In this document: piece by piece, positions 1-9,142 of the stretch | How positions within the stretch are numbered: the first letter of the stretch is position 1 | Layout of the letters: each line of letters starts with the position of its first letter | Assembly (NCBI GenBank): GCA_028688275.1 | Contig: JAQTYN010000002.1 | Location: 1-64,000, forward strand | DNA from: Gallionella sp. | GTDB lineage: Bacteria; Pseudomonadota; Gammaproteobacteria; Burkholderiales; Gallionellaceae | Direction: 5' to 3' | DNA length: 64,000 nucleotides | The notes under the pieces: generated by a model | What the model was told of the DNA's origin: nothing | What the model saw: the letters and a program-made list of their open reading frames with translations, nothing else | The model's database searches: none | Translations under genes and position numbers: made by a program

Positions 1-132
1 CGGAAAATAGGAAATAATCCATTCAAAATCGCAATTCCAGAACCACAAATCTTAAATTGCACCCAATTTTACCCAATTGGTACGTTAATCTCGTGTCGAT
101 TTATGGATTGTTCAGTACTTCCCTAAATCAAT

Positions 133-1353
133 TTAGAGCTTCCAGCTATACGCCACACCCAACGCATCTTGGTACATATTGATATTCGCAGCTGTACCAC
201 CGACCATCCCCGCCGTGCCAGCGGTGCCACTCACGGTTTGTTTAAAGGCGTGCATATAGGAGAATGACAGCTCATTGTCTTTGGAAACATTCCAAGTTGC
301 ACCTAAAGTCAGATGATCTTGCACCACCCCTGGTGCTAACACGTTGAACAAGGTTTGTGTGTTCGGAATTTGCGCATTGTTATGGTTGTAACCTGCACGT
401 ACTGTCCAAGCGTCATTCCAAGCATGACTCACACCCAGCTTGTACACAGTCATATTTTGCCAACCAAATCCCGCGCCATTATTCATGCCTAACGCGCCAC
501 CTGCGGCATTGCTATTGGCAATTGAAGCCACATTACCATAGTCAATTTTTTCAATATCGAAAGCCATTGTGGTGCTAGGCATCATTTTGTAAGCGAAGCC
601 AATACCATAACTGGCTGGAATGTCAAAGCCGCCTTGCTCAGCAAACAACCCAGCATATTTGTTGAATTTACCCATCTTTGTTTTGGGTTGGTAAGTCGCA
701 CCCATGGTAAATTCAGGGGTGATTTCACCTGTCCAACCTAAGCGCAGCCCAATCCCTGTCGAGCTGTCTGTACCTGTATTGGTCAATGCAGCAGCGTTGC
801 TGGACATAGGCGCGAAAGCAGCTAAACCCGTTGCAGAGAAAGTTTGATAGACCAAGTTGAGCGATACGCCGATTGAATGCTGAGGGTTGATTTTCATCGC
901 CCAAGTGGGGGCAATAAACAATTGCTCCAAATTGATACCTGCATTCGGACCAAAGGGACTGCTCGCGTAGGTCGTATTCATACCACCGTTGCCATACACC
1001 GCCACGCCCAGTGACATATCTGATCCCATCATCTTGTTATAGCCAAATTCAGGAATTAGGAAATTACTTTTGCCATTACCGCTATACGTGTTAGCGGCTG
1101 CCCCTGTGACATCAGCACCGCGATTCGGCACAAACAGATCCACACCTAAATCAATGCGATCACCCACCTTCACCATACCCGCTGGGTTCGTGGCGGCAGC
1201 CAAGCTATCTTGTGGCAACGCGATGCCCGCCCCACCCATGCCCTTTGCTTTAATGCCGTATCCGTGTGAAAAATAACCATTGGTGGCGTTTGCTATCAAT
1301 GGTGACAACATTGCGGCAGCTAGAATGGACAGTACAATTTTTTTCTGATTCAT
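133..1353 (-). CDS. OmpP1/FadL family outer-membrane transport protein
   Basis: 406 aa, signal peptide, N-terminal 'NGYFSHGYGIKAKGMGGAGIALPQDSLAAATNPAGM' typical of FadL/OmpP1, C-terminal aromatic beta-barrel end. Confidence 0.9.
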   Translation of the reverse strand: MNQKKIVLSILAAAMLSPLIANATNGYFSHGYGIKAKGMGGAGIALPQDSLAAATNPAGMVKVGDRIDLGVDLFVPNRGADVTGAAANTYSGNGKSNFLIPEFGYNKMMGSDMSLGVAVYGNGGMNTTYASSPFGPNAGINLEQLFIAPTWAMKINPQHSIGVSLNLVYQTFSATGLAAFAPMSSNAAALTNTGTDSSTGIGLRLGWTGEITPEFTMGATYQPKTKMGKFNKYAGLFAEQGGFDIPASYGIGFAYKMMPSTTMAFDIEKIDYGNVASIANSNAAGGALGMNNGAGFGWQNMTVYKLGVSHAWNDAWTVRAGYNHNNAQIPNTQTLFNVLAPGVVQDHLTLGATWNVSKDNELSFSYMHAFKQTVSGTAGTAGMVGGTAANINMYQDALGVAYSWKL

Positions 1354-1420
1354 GGTACTTCTCTCCCTGAAGTTTTTTTAAATTTTTTACAACATTGTAG
1401 ACAGGGTTTTTGCCCGCCAA

Positions 1421-1454
1421 AAAATAAAAGGTCGGGTAAAAACCCGACCTTTTC
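1421..1454 (-). terminator. Rho-independent terminator between dsrE2-like gene and fadL-like gene
   Basis: Perfect 12-bp stem AAAAGGTCGGGT / ACCCGACCTTTT (1426-1437 / 1442-1453), 4-nt loop, U-rich tract on the minus strand. Confidence 0.8.
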
Positions 1455-1455
1455 G

Positions 1456-1926
1456 CTAAACAAACAGGCAAATATCAGTTTCGCCTGCAAAACCAAAGAA
1501 CATCGACGCGCCGCCATATTCCACGGGTTCGATAAACTCTTTCTTATCGAATTCAAACAAATCCACCGTCATTTGACAGGCAATAAACTTGACATCCATT
1601 TCCAAGCACATTTCACGCAATTCTTCTAATGACGCAACACCATGTTTTTTGAGCTTGTTTTTCATCATCATGGTTGCCATGGACTCCATCCCTGGCAACA
1701 TTTGCACCATCACAGGCATGGGAATGGGCATGGGCATCGCAGGATTAGCCAAAGGACTAATCATCACATCCGACAAATCCTTACGCAGCAATTGCAATCC
1801 ATAAAAAGTGAAGAAAATCTGCACTTCATAGCCCAATGCCGCAGCGGTGGATGCCAGAATAAACGGCGGATACGCCATATCCAGCGTGCCTTTGGTGGCG
1901 ATAATCGCCATTTTTTTGGTCGTCAT
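1456..1926 (-). CDS. DsrE/DsrF-like (DsrE2-type) sulfurtransferase-related protein
   Basis: 156 aa; 'IIATKGTLDMAYPPFILASTAAALGYEVQIFFTFYGL' and Met/Pro-rich 'NPAMPMPIPMPVMVQMLPGMESMATMMMK' characteristic of DsrE2; adjacent to tusA. Confidence 0.85.
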   Translation of the reverse strand: MTTKKMAIIATKGTLDMAYPPFILASTAAALGYEVQIFFTFYGLQLLRKDLSDVMISPLANPAMPMPIPMPVMVQMLPGMESMATMMMKNKLKKHGVASLEELREMCLEMDVKFIACQMTVDLFEFDKKEFIEPVEYGGASMFFGFAGETDICLFV

Positions 1927-1956
1927 GTTTTTCTCTTTAAAGTAGCAACTAGAAAC

Positions 1957-2184
1957 TTATTTCTTCTGCATAAAGAAAATGTACTTACCACCTTCTTCGG
2001 TATTGGACAGCAAGGTGTTACCTGTTTGATCGGCGAAAGCTTGCATGTCTTTTACCGCGCCGCAATCCGTGGCGATGACCTTCAACACTTGCCCAGATTC
2101 CATATCGACCAGTGCTTTTTTGGTTTTGACAATCGGTAAAGGACAAGACATACCGCTCGCATCAAATTCTTTATTAAAGTTCAT
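1957..2184 (-). CDS. tusA: TusA family sulfurtransferase
   Basis: 'FDASGMSCPLPIVKTKKAL' Cys-Pro motif; start trimmed from ORF 1957..2268 to MNFNKEFD. Confidence 0.88.
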   Translation of the reverse strand: MNFNKEFDASGMSCPLPIVKTKKALVDMESGQVLKVIATDCGAVKDMQAFADQTGNTLLSNTEEGGKYIFFMQKK

Positions 2185-2329
2185 TCTTTTCATCTCCCAC
2201 AAGTTAATAAATTGCCACTGAAAACACACCGTTGCACGATACAAATTGCAAACCGCATTAGAGTGCATTCAGCTTGCCATCGTCCATACCCACGAAGGGC
2301 GAATAGAATGACCCATTGGGGTTATTCTG

Positions 2330-2827
2330 TTAAATATCCCCGCTGCTTGCCGCGATCATCATTTCTTTTAACGCCGCCATTACGCGTTCGGCATTTTTGC
2401 GGGTTTCGCCTTTTAGGGCGTGTATCGTGGCATCGTCCATCATCATGGCAATCACCCAGCGTTTGCCCGCTTCGTCTTCGACAATGGAGATGCGGCAGGG
2501 CATAAAGGCGATGGTGTTCAGGTCAGCGGCGAGCATTTGTTGCGCGGTCAGCCCGTCACAGAAATTAAAAATTTCCATGCGCTTGGCGGGCTTGCCCGTC
2601 AGTGCTTGGATTTCATGGTAAATCGCATTCACCCCGACATATTTAATGTTGAGCTGATTGGCACGCAGTTTTAAAGATTCAACCGCATCGTTAAAACTCA
2701 CACTGTCCGCCACTTGGATACGCAATAGTTGCACTTGGATTTTGCTGGTTTCCAACGCAGGCGGCGCGGCGAAGGCGGTTTGGGCGAAGCCGAATAACAG
2801 GGCGAGGGCAAGCATAAAATGGCGCAT
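2330..2827 (-). CDS. DUF302 domain-containing periplasmic protein
   Basis: Signal peptide MRHFMLALALLFGFAQTAFA; 'NFCDGLTAQQMLAADLNTIAFMPCRISIVEDEAGKRWVIAMMMD' resembles DUF302. Confidence 0.75.
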   Translation of the reverse strand: MRHFMLALALLFGFAQTAFAAPPALETSKIQVQLLRIQVADSVSFNDAVESLKLRANQLNIKYVGVNAIYHEIQALTGKPAKRMEIFNFCDGLTAQQMLAADLNTIAFMPCRISIVEDEAGKRWVIAMMMDDATIHALKGETRKNAERVMAALKEMMIAASSGDI

Positions 2828-2870
2828 GATGGTTTCCTTTTGGTCAGTGGTTGCGTACAAATAATTGGGT

Positions 2871-3023
2871 TGTTGGTCGTTAGCTGTTAGTCGCTAGTCG
2901 TTAGTTTTTAGTTGGCGGGGCGGCATATTTTTCTCATCTATTTGAATATATTGTAAAAAATATAGTGGCGGGCATTCCCCCACCATTAACTAACGACTAG
3001 CAACTAACGACTAACGACCAACA
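2871..3023. repeat. Palindromic GTTAG-type intergenic element, copy 1
   Basis: 34-bp terminal inverted repeats (2871-2904 vs 2990-3023, 31/34 match) with internal GAATATATTGTAAAAA core. Confidence 0.85.
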
Positions 3024-3025
3024 GC

Positions 3026-4750
3026 TTACGATATACCAAAATTGCCATCCGTCCCTTTAATTTTCGGCACATTCGGCTGGGTCACTTTAATGACTTTTTC
3101 ATGCCGCAAATACCTTGCGACTAAATCCCAAATCGCTTCGCCGCCGCTGTCGCGTGCCGCTTCGGACACCCCTGCCCAGCCTGCGACTTTGTAGCGTTTG
3201 TCGGCATCTAAAGGTTTGCCGTTGAGTTGCAAGTCTTGGATGCGGTTGCCCATTTTGGCGGTGGGATCGCAGGTGTATTGCACGCCGCCGACGCGCACCA
3301 TGTCGCCGCCTTGTTGGTAATACGGGTCGGGGTTGAACAGGTTATCGCCCACGTCCTCCAGCACGCCTTTGATTTGCGCGCCTGTCATTTCGGTGAGCGT
3401 GGTGGCGGGGTAGGTAATGGCCGTCTGCGCCATTAAATCTTCCATGGTAATCATGCTGTTAGGCAATAGCGATGTCCCCCAACGGAAGCCTGGTGAGAAG
3501 GCAATCGGCGCATCCTTTTCGCGCATGAGCGCGTCCAAAATCACTTGGTCAAAGCTGCCGTTGAAGTTGCCACGGCGATAGAGCAAGCCATCGGTGAGGG
3601 CAAGTGGTTCAGCAAGTTTTGCGGCAAACGGGCTGCGCAGCTTGTCAATCAAGGCTTGCATCGCTTGGTCTGCGGGCAGTAAATTGGCAAAAATCGGCAG
3701 CAATTTGTAATGGAAATTTGCCACTTTGCCATTTTTAACTTCAAAGTCCAACACGCCCAAAAACTTGCCGTTAGACCCCGCATTGGTGACGAGCGTCGTG
3801 CCGCCTGCATTTTTAACAGGAATCGGCGTGGGGATGCCATCGTGGGTATGTCCGCCCAAAATCGCGTCCAAGCCACGCACACGCGAAGCCAGTTTTAAAT
3901 CCACATCCATGCCGTTGTGCGACAACAGCACCACCACTTGCGCGCCTTTTTGGCGGGCTTCGTCTATGGTGGTTTGCAGATTTTCTTCTTGGATGCCGAA
4001 CGACCAATCGGGCACAAAATAGCGCGGATTGGCGATGGTGGTGTAGGGAAAAGCCTGCCCGATAATGGCGACGGGGACGTGATTGATTTCGCGGATAACA
4101 TAAGGTTTAAACACGGGATCGCCAAAATCCGTGGTTTTCACATTTTGCGCCACGATGTCGATATGCCCTTTTAGCGTCCCTGCTTCGGCATCTTTGATGC
4201 GTTCCGCGCCGTAAGTCGCTTCAAAATGCAGCGTCATCACATCCACACCCAGTTGCACGCACGCGTCCATCATGTCCTGCCCACGGGTCCACAGCGCGGT
4301 CGCTGATCCTTGCCAAGTATCGCCGCCATCCAATAGCAACGACTGTGGGCGGGCGGCGCGCAGTTGTTTGACCAAGGTGGCGAGATGCGCAAAGCCGCCC
4401 ACTTTTCCGTAAATTTTCGCCGCTTCCGCGTAATTCAGCGAAGTAAAAGCGTGGGCTTCGGGGGTATTGGGGCGAATGCCAAATTGTTTCAGAAACGCGT
4501 GATTGACCAGATGCGGCGGCTGATTGCGCATTCCGCCAAACCCCAGATTGATGTCGGGTTCGCGGTAGTACAAGGGATTGAGTTGCGCGTGCACATCGGT
4601 GATATGCAGCAAACTGACATTGCCGCGATTCGGCACGTCATACAATTTGGCGGCGTGTGCGGCGGCAAGATTTTCGCGGCTGCTCAAGGTCAATCCCCCC
4701 GCTGCGGCTATGCCCAGCACTTGTAAAAATTCACGACGATTGATACTCAT
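3026..4750 (-). CDS. soxB: Thiosulfohydrolase SoxB
   Basis: 574 aa, Tat-like signal (INRREFLQVLGIAAAGG), metallophosphoesterase motifs 'LLHITDVHAQL', 'LLDGGDTWQGS', 'GGHTHD'; located with soxXAZY. Confidence 0.95.
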   Translation of the reverse strand: MSINRREFLQVLGIAAAGGLTLSSRENLAAAHAAKLYDVPNRGNVSLLHITDVHAQLNPLYYREPDINLGFGGMRNQPPHLVNHAFLKQFGIRPNTPEAHAFTSLNYAEAAKIYGKVGGFAHLATLVKQLRAARPQSLLLDGGDTWQGSATALWTRGQDMMDACVQLGVDVMTLHFEATYGAERIKDAEAGTLKGHIDIVAQNVKTTDFGDPVFKPYVIREINHVPVAIIGQAFPYTTIANPRYFVPDWSFGIQEENLQTTIDEARQKGAQVVVLLSHNGMDVDLKLASRVRGLDAILGGHTHDGIPTPIPVKNAGGTTLVTNAGSNGKFLGVLDFEVKNGKVANFHYKLLPIFANLLPADQAMQALIDKLRSPFAAKLAEPLALTDGLLYRRGNFNGSFDQVILDALMREKDAPIAFSPGFRWGTSLLPNSMITMEDLMAQTAITYPATTLTEMTGAQIKGVLEDVGDNLFNPDPYYQQGGDMVRVGGVQYTCDPTAKMGNRIQDLQLNGKPLDADKRYKVAGWAGVSEAARDSGGEAIWDLVARYLRHEKVIKVTQPNVPKIKGTDGNFGIS

Positions 4751-4822
4751 GGAAGAGACTCCTCATGGGAATGTAGCGGGTAGATTGGGCTTCACTTCGT
4801 TCACCCCTCTTTACGCGCTATC

Positions 4823-5026
4823 CTAAAAAATGATGCCTCCTAAAAAAGCACCAAGAATGCCGACAATTGGATTTACCACGTTGAGAAAGCCATTGAGTTT
4901 GTCAATATCTCCAAAACTACCAACACCATAAAAATAATGAGTACATACGATTAAAATCAATGACGCAGAAACCGCACCACCGAATACGCATAACAGAAAT
5001 TTTAGTGTTCGGATGAGAGTCCACAA
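4823..5026 (-). CDS. Possible small two-TM membrane protein
   Basis: 67-aa ORF with two hydrophobic segments; TTG start, no clear homology. Confidence 0.3.
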   Translation of the reverse strand: MWTLIRTLKFLLCVFGGAVSASLILIVCTHYFYGVGSFGDIDKLNGFLNVVNPIVGILGAFLGGIIF

Positions 5027-5095
5027 GATATGAACTTACCCAACTTAAAAATGGCTCCATGTGAATCATAGTGGGTCATAGCAGCACAAGTGAGC

Positions 5096-5423
5096 AAGCT
5101 CCCTCCCCTTGAAGGCATAGGTATCTACACAACTTTGTTCCCTCACCCTAGCAGGGGGAGTGTTAATGTGGGGTAGAATTTAATTTAAAAACAACATACT
5201 TCATAATTTGTAGAGGCGCGTTGCACATGCCATTGTCTGGATGCAATTCGCGCCTTCGGCGCACCCTCTCCCCCTGCCCCTCTCCCACAAGTGGGCGAGG
5301 GGAGTCTGGGTTCAAATCCAGACATTCGGATCTTGTTGTTTTTGAATGAAAAGTTTAATACACCCTTATTCCAAAATGATTGAAAGTTGTGTAGATACCT
5401 ATGCCTTCAAGGGGAGGGAGCTT
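5096..5423. repeat. 328-bp MITE-like palindromic element between soxX and soxB
   Basis: 41-bp perfect inverted repeat 5096-5136 / 5383-5423 plus nested internal inverted repeats (ACAACA/TGTTGT, GTCTGGAT/ATCCAGAC, GCGCCTTCGGCGC). Confidence 0.85.
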
Positions 5424-5455
5424 TGTTCACCTACTGTAAATCACATAGAACCAAA

Positions 5456-6067
5456 CTATTCCTTATTCACCAACGACTCAGGATCAAGCAGTAACGCGAC
5501 TAAGTCTTTGATTTGGCTTTCGGTCAGCGCGCCGACGTGTCCGAAGCGGGGCATATTGGTGCATAAATTGAAGGCTTTGGCGTTGTAGATGCGTCCATAG
5601 ACGTACTTTTGCATGTCGGGCGTATTGCCGCGCATCTTGCCGAAGTGCAGCAAGCTAGGGCCTATCGTGCCATAGGCGATTTCTTTGGGGGAGAGTTGGT
5701 GGCAGTTGTAGCAATTGCCACCGACCACGTCACCTTCTTTATCTGTCCACGTCAAGCCGCGCCCGCTTTGTGCCAGTTTTTCGCCTGCTTTCCAATCGCC
5801 CATTAACTTGCCGTCGGCGGGATATTTCACTGCGGCGAGTTGTTCTTTTTCCAGCTTATCTTGCAAGGCGTGGGGCGGGTGGTCGCGGTATTGGGTACAC
5901 AGAGCTTGAACTTGGTCTTGCTTGACGCGATCCACTTTGGCAATGCCTTTGTCGCGGAAATCGCGTTGAATCACGGTGAGGGCTTTGGCATCAAGGGCGG
6001 CATCTTTGTTGGCGGCGAACGCGATGGTGCTAGACATCGCCATGACGAGCAGTGCAATTTTTTTCAT
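5456..6067 (-). CDS. soxX: Sulfur oxidation c-type cytochrome SoxX
   Basis: 203 aa, signal peptide, single CxxCH haem motif 'GNCYNCHQ', 'GTIGPSL', adjacent to soxA. Confidence 0.92.
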   Translation of the reverse strand: MKKIALLVMAMSSTIAFAANKDAALDAKALTVIQRDFRDKGIAKVDRVKQDQVQALCTQYRDHPPHALQDKLEKEQLAAVKYPADGKLMGDWKAGEKLAQSGRGLTWTDKEGDVVGGNCYNCHQLSPKEIAYGTIGPSLLHFGKMRGNTPDMQKYVYGRIYNAKAFNLCTNMPRFGHVGALTESQIKDLVALLLDPESLVNKE

Positions 6068-6078
6068 ATTCTTCTCCC

Positions 6079-6879
6079 TTAACGTTTAATGGCGGGGCCG
6101 TCATACACGGCATCATTGGCGTTGGCTGCCAAAAACAGGGTCAATGCCACGGTCAACTCCGAGCCAAATACGGGTTCGGGGAAGCGTTGTTGGCGGAAGC
6201 AGTCGTTGATGCGCCATTGAAACGAGCGGAACAAGCCTTGTGATACGCGATACGCGGGCCAAGTGGTATAAGCCCGTTGCGCGCCGATATTGGTGGTTAA
6301 ATTCGGTAAATCTTGCAAGCGAATGCGACGACCGTTTTCGCTATGACAAGTCGCACACGAAAAATCGTAAGGCCCTGCGCGGTAGAAGAAAATCCGTTTG
6401 CCGATTTCGTAGGCTTCTTTTTCCTTGGGATGTTTCAGCGAAACCGCCATTTTCATGCCCTTGGATTGCCCCACGACGTAGGCGACCAAGCCTTCAATGT
6501 CGGACTTGTAGTTGTTGGTGCTAAAGGGTTTGCTGGTGATGTCGGCTTCGGGGATGCCTTGCAAGGTGGTCATGCAGGTCAATAAGCGCGATTCCAAATC
6601 TTGCACGCGTTTGGTGTCGGCGAAATAACGCGGCAATTCGGCATATACGCCTTTGACCACGCCCGCCCCTTTGCCTAAATCGCATTTTTCCAGCGAGGCT
6701 TTTTTCGTTCCCGCAGCGGTTTTCCACAGCTCTTCGCCACGCATTTCGTCTAATTCAGCAGGATTGCCGTCACTGACCATTTCGCGATATTTCGCGATTT
6801 CTTCCGCGCTTTTGTCGTCGCCCGCGATTGCTAAACAGGGGATCGCCAGCGCGAGAGTAAGGATAATTCGAGTGTACAT
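6079..6879 (-). CDS. soxA: Sulfur oxidation c-type cytochrome SoxA (L-cysteine S-thiosulfotransferase)
   Basis: 'CATCHSENG' haem motif and 'RINDCFRQQRFPEP' active-site Cys; signal peptide; start trimmed to MYTRIILTLAL. Confidence 0.93.
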   Translation of the reverse strand: MYTRIILTLALAIPCLAIAGDDKSAEEIAKYREMVSDGNPAELDEMRGEELWKTAAGTKKASLEKCDLGKGAGVVKGVYAELPRYFADTKRVQDLESRLLTCMTTLQGIPEADITSKPFSTNNYKSDIEGLVAYVVGQSKGMKMAVSLKHPKEKEAYEIGKRIFFYRAGPYDFSCATCHSENGRRIRLQDLPNLTTNIGAQRAYTTWPAYRVSQGLFRSFQWRINDCFRQQRFPEPVFGSELTVALTLFLAANANDAVYDGPAIKR

Positions 6880-6915
6880 TGCAATACTCTCCACAAAAGG
6901 GGTTTAAAGAGGGGA

Positions 6916-7049
6916 TGGTCGTTAGTCGTTAGCTTCTAGTCGTTAGTTGGTGCGGTGGTAATTTGCGTGTATCTAGTTGAGTATATTGTAAAAAGGTGGA
7001 TGCGCTACGCTTATCTACCCTACTAACAACTAACAGCTAACGACCAATA
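6916..7049. repeat. Palindromic GTTAG-type intergenic element, copy 2
   Basis: TGGTCGTTAGTCGTTAGCTTCTAGTCGTTAGTTGG... and inverted ...CTACTAACAACTAACAGCTAACGACCA, internal GAGTATATTGTAAAAA. Confidence 0.8.
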
Positions 7050-7050
7050 A

Positions 7051-7371
7051 CTACACTTTTTCTGTAATTTCAACTTCATCGCTGCGAGTATCACCTTTGT
7101 TATCCAACCACGATACCGACACTTTTTCGCCTTTTGCGCCGCCTTTGAAGCGAAAAACCAAGTACGGGTCTTTGGAAACGGCGGTGCCGAATTGGGCTTC
7201 CAACACCACTTTACCTTGATGTTTTGCCGTCACTTCGGTGATAAACCAAGCAGGTACCAGCGCGCCAGCGGCATCTTTGCGCAAGCCTGTTTCCATCGCG
7301 TGTCCCATCAGGATTTTCACTTCCGTGATGCCGTCTTTGACCGCCGCACGAATTTTCATTGGGCTTCCCAT
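7051..7371 (-). CDS. soxZ: Thiosulfate oxidation carrier complex protein SoxZ
   Basis: 106 aa 'MKIRAAVKDGITEVKILMGHAMETGLRKDAAG...PAWFITEVTAKHQGKVVLEAQFGTAVSKDPYLVFRFKG'. Confidence 0.95.
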   Translation of the reverse strand: MGSPMKIRAAVKDGITEVKILMGHAMETGLRKDAAGALVPAWFITEVTAKHQGKVVLEAQFGTAVSKDPYLVFRFKGGAKGEKVSVSWLDNKGDTRSDEVEITEKV

Positions 7372-7396
7372 GCTTATTTCTCCTTAATTCAATTGA

Positions 7397-7864
7397 TTAG
7401 CCGCCGCAGCCGCCTTGCGTCACTTTGACTTCTTTTGCGGCACGATACAATTTTCCATCGGCTTTCACCAACACAATCACCGTGGCGGTTTGTCCCATTT
7501 TGACGCGCGTGGTCACAAAGGTTTCTGTACCTGCGGGCAGATTAAAATTTGCCGCCAACACATTAGGATTTTTATCCACAAACACCATAATTTGCGTGGC
7601 ATTCGGCAAGCTGCTGCTCACACTAATCGGCACCACTGCGCCATTTTCCGCGATTTCAGGCACATTAAGCTGAATATCCCCGCTAGTTTCGGGCAACACT
7701 GCGCCGATCAGATCCAAGGCTTCATTCATGCTTTTGGCAGAAAACAAAGTCTTATTCCATTCGGCGTGCGCGAAAGAGGGCATCAATCCCAGCGAGGCGA
7801 ACACGCCCCACAGTCCTAATGCCCCGCCTGTTTTCAATGCCTGACGGCGTTCCAGATTGACCAT
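7397..7864 (-). CDS. soxY: Thiosulfate oxidation carrier protein SoxY
   Basis: 155 aa, Tat-like signal (ERRQALKTGGALGLWG), C-terminal GGCGG swinging-arm motif. Confidence 0.96.
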   Translation of the reverse strand: MVNLERRQALKTGGALGLWGVFASLGLMPSFAHAEWNKTLFSAKSMNEALDLIGAVLPETSGDIQLNVPEIAENGAVVPISVSSSLPNATQIMVFVDKNPNVLAANFNLPAGTETFVTTRVKMGQTATVIVLVKADGKLYRAAKEVKVTQGGCGG

Positions 7865-7891
7865 TACTCCTCCGTTTGTTGTTGTGTCAAA

Positions 7892-8716
7892 TCAATTCGT
7901 TACCACCAGTGTGGACACCTCCATCTTGCCTGCAATTTCTTGCATAATGCTACGATGTCCGAACGGGATCAGGTGATAACGCTGGCGACCAATCACGACT
8001 AAATCGGCTCGACTTTCTGTAACCGCCGCGACGGTTTGTTCGACGGCTTGACCTACCCGCACCTCACCGCGTACTTTATCTGACGAACCCGCTGCCAATG
8101 CCACATTGAGCGTATTGAAGCTTTGCGTTTTCGATAATGAAGCTTGATCGGGGGTGACGCTTAACACCGTGAGCGGTAGATCACAGATGCCCGCGATCAG
8201 TCCTGCTGTTTTGGCAATGCTGGGGGCGGCGGGCGTATCGCCCACGGCGGCTAGCACCTGCGTATTCCAAAACTGTGCTTTACGCGGTACTAGCAGGACG
8301 CTACACGTCGTATCGCGGATCACGCGACTGACCATTTCGCCTACCATCATGCGTGCAAAAAAACTTGGTTTGCCACGGCGGCGTATCACGATCAAATCCG
8401 CTTGATATGCCCGCGCATCATTCACAATTTCGGTATGAATTTCTGAGCCACGCCTGACTTGCACGTCCAATTGCACCCCTGCTGCCGCAGCGGTTTTGCG
8501 CAAATCGTCAATCTTCACCGCCACGTCTTGTTCCGCACGCAAGGCGTGTTCAGGCATTTCGGCTTCATATTCGGGATTGCTGAGTAAGGGAAACACCACA
8601 CGCAGCGGTACGCCACAGCGTTGCGCCATGGCAAACGCCAATCGTTCGGCACCTGCGTCAAATTCGGTATGTTCGGTCGCCAATAAAATTCGGCTGAAGG
8701 GGTAGTCGCTCATCAT
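7892..8716 (-). CDS. Universal stress protein, two tandem UspA domains
   Basis: 'ILLATEHTEFDAGAERLAFAMAQRCGVPLRVVFPL' and C-terminal 'ADLVVIGRQRYHLIPFGHRSIMQEIAGKMEVSTLVV'. Confidence 0.88.
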   Translation of the reverse strand: MMSDYPFSRILLATEHTEFDAGAERLAFAMAQRCGVPLRVVFPLLSNPEYEAEMPEHALRAEQDVAVKIDDLRKTAAAAGVQLDVQVRRGSEIHTEIVNDARAYQADLIVIRRRGKPSFFARMMVGEMVSRVIRDTTCSVLLVPRKAQFWNTQVLAAVGDTPAAPSIAKTAGLIAGICDLPLTVLSVTPDQASLSKTQSFNTLNVALAAGSSDKVRGEVRVGQAVEQTVAAVTESRADLVVIGRQRYHLIPFGHRSIMQEIAGKMEVSTLVVTN

Positions 8717-8725
8717 CTATGTCCT

Positions 8726-9142
8726 TTAATGTCCGACCGTGAGAATGCCAGATGCCGCCAATAATTGCACCAACAATGCCACCACACATAAGCCGACAAA
8801 CACCCAATCTTTGCGCTTGGCATAAATCGGTATCACCGCAAGCAGACATAATAGCGAGCAGCCAGACAACCACGCGATGCCTAGCAAACTGGCGAAATCG
8901 CCTTGTCCAAGGAGATTTAACCAATGCCAGCCTGTCGGTGCGCCCGTTTTCAGCAAATAGTCATGCGTAGAAAGACTCCAAACTGCGGGCATTTGATCCA
9001 GCGGAATACGGGCGGGCAAGCCGCTCAACACATAGCCCAAAAAGGTGACGATCAGTACCGCCAAGCCAGAACGTGAACCCCAACTGAGCCACGTGGCATA
9101 ACGCTGCTGTTCAACCGAAATAAAGCTTGTTTTTTGATTCAT
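8726..9142 (-). CDS. Small integral membrane protein (DUF1634-like)
   Basis: 138 aa, 3-4 predicted TM helices, overlapping start with adjacent TauE/SafE gene. Confidence 0.55.
   Translation of the reverse strand: MNQKTSFISVEQQRYATWLSWGSRSGLAVLIVTFLGYVLSGLPARIPLDQMPAVWSLSTHDYLLKTGAPTGWHWLNLLGQGDFASLLGIAWLSGCSLLCLLAVIPIYAKRKDWVFVGLCVVALLVQLLAASGILTVGH

Noticed and set aside
1642-2139. 165-aa His-rich plus-strand ORF resembling a metal-binding protein
   Set aside because: Antisense to dsrE2 and tusA; the His richness comes from reverse translation of Met/Pro-rich codons.
2871-3023. Short GTTAG-containing repeats considered as a CRISPR array
   Set aside because: Units are only a few bases, abutting and palindromic, without unique spacers of constant length; no cas genes in the window.
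5308-5332. GGGTTCAAATCC resembling a tRNA T-arm
   Set aside because: No acceptor, D-arm or anticodon arm around it; the sequence is part of the nested palindrome of the 328-bp element.
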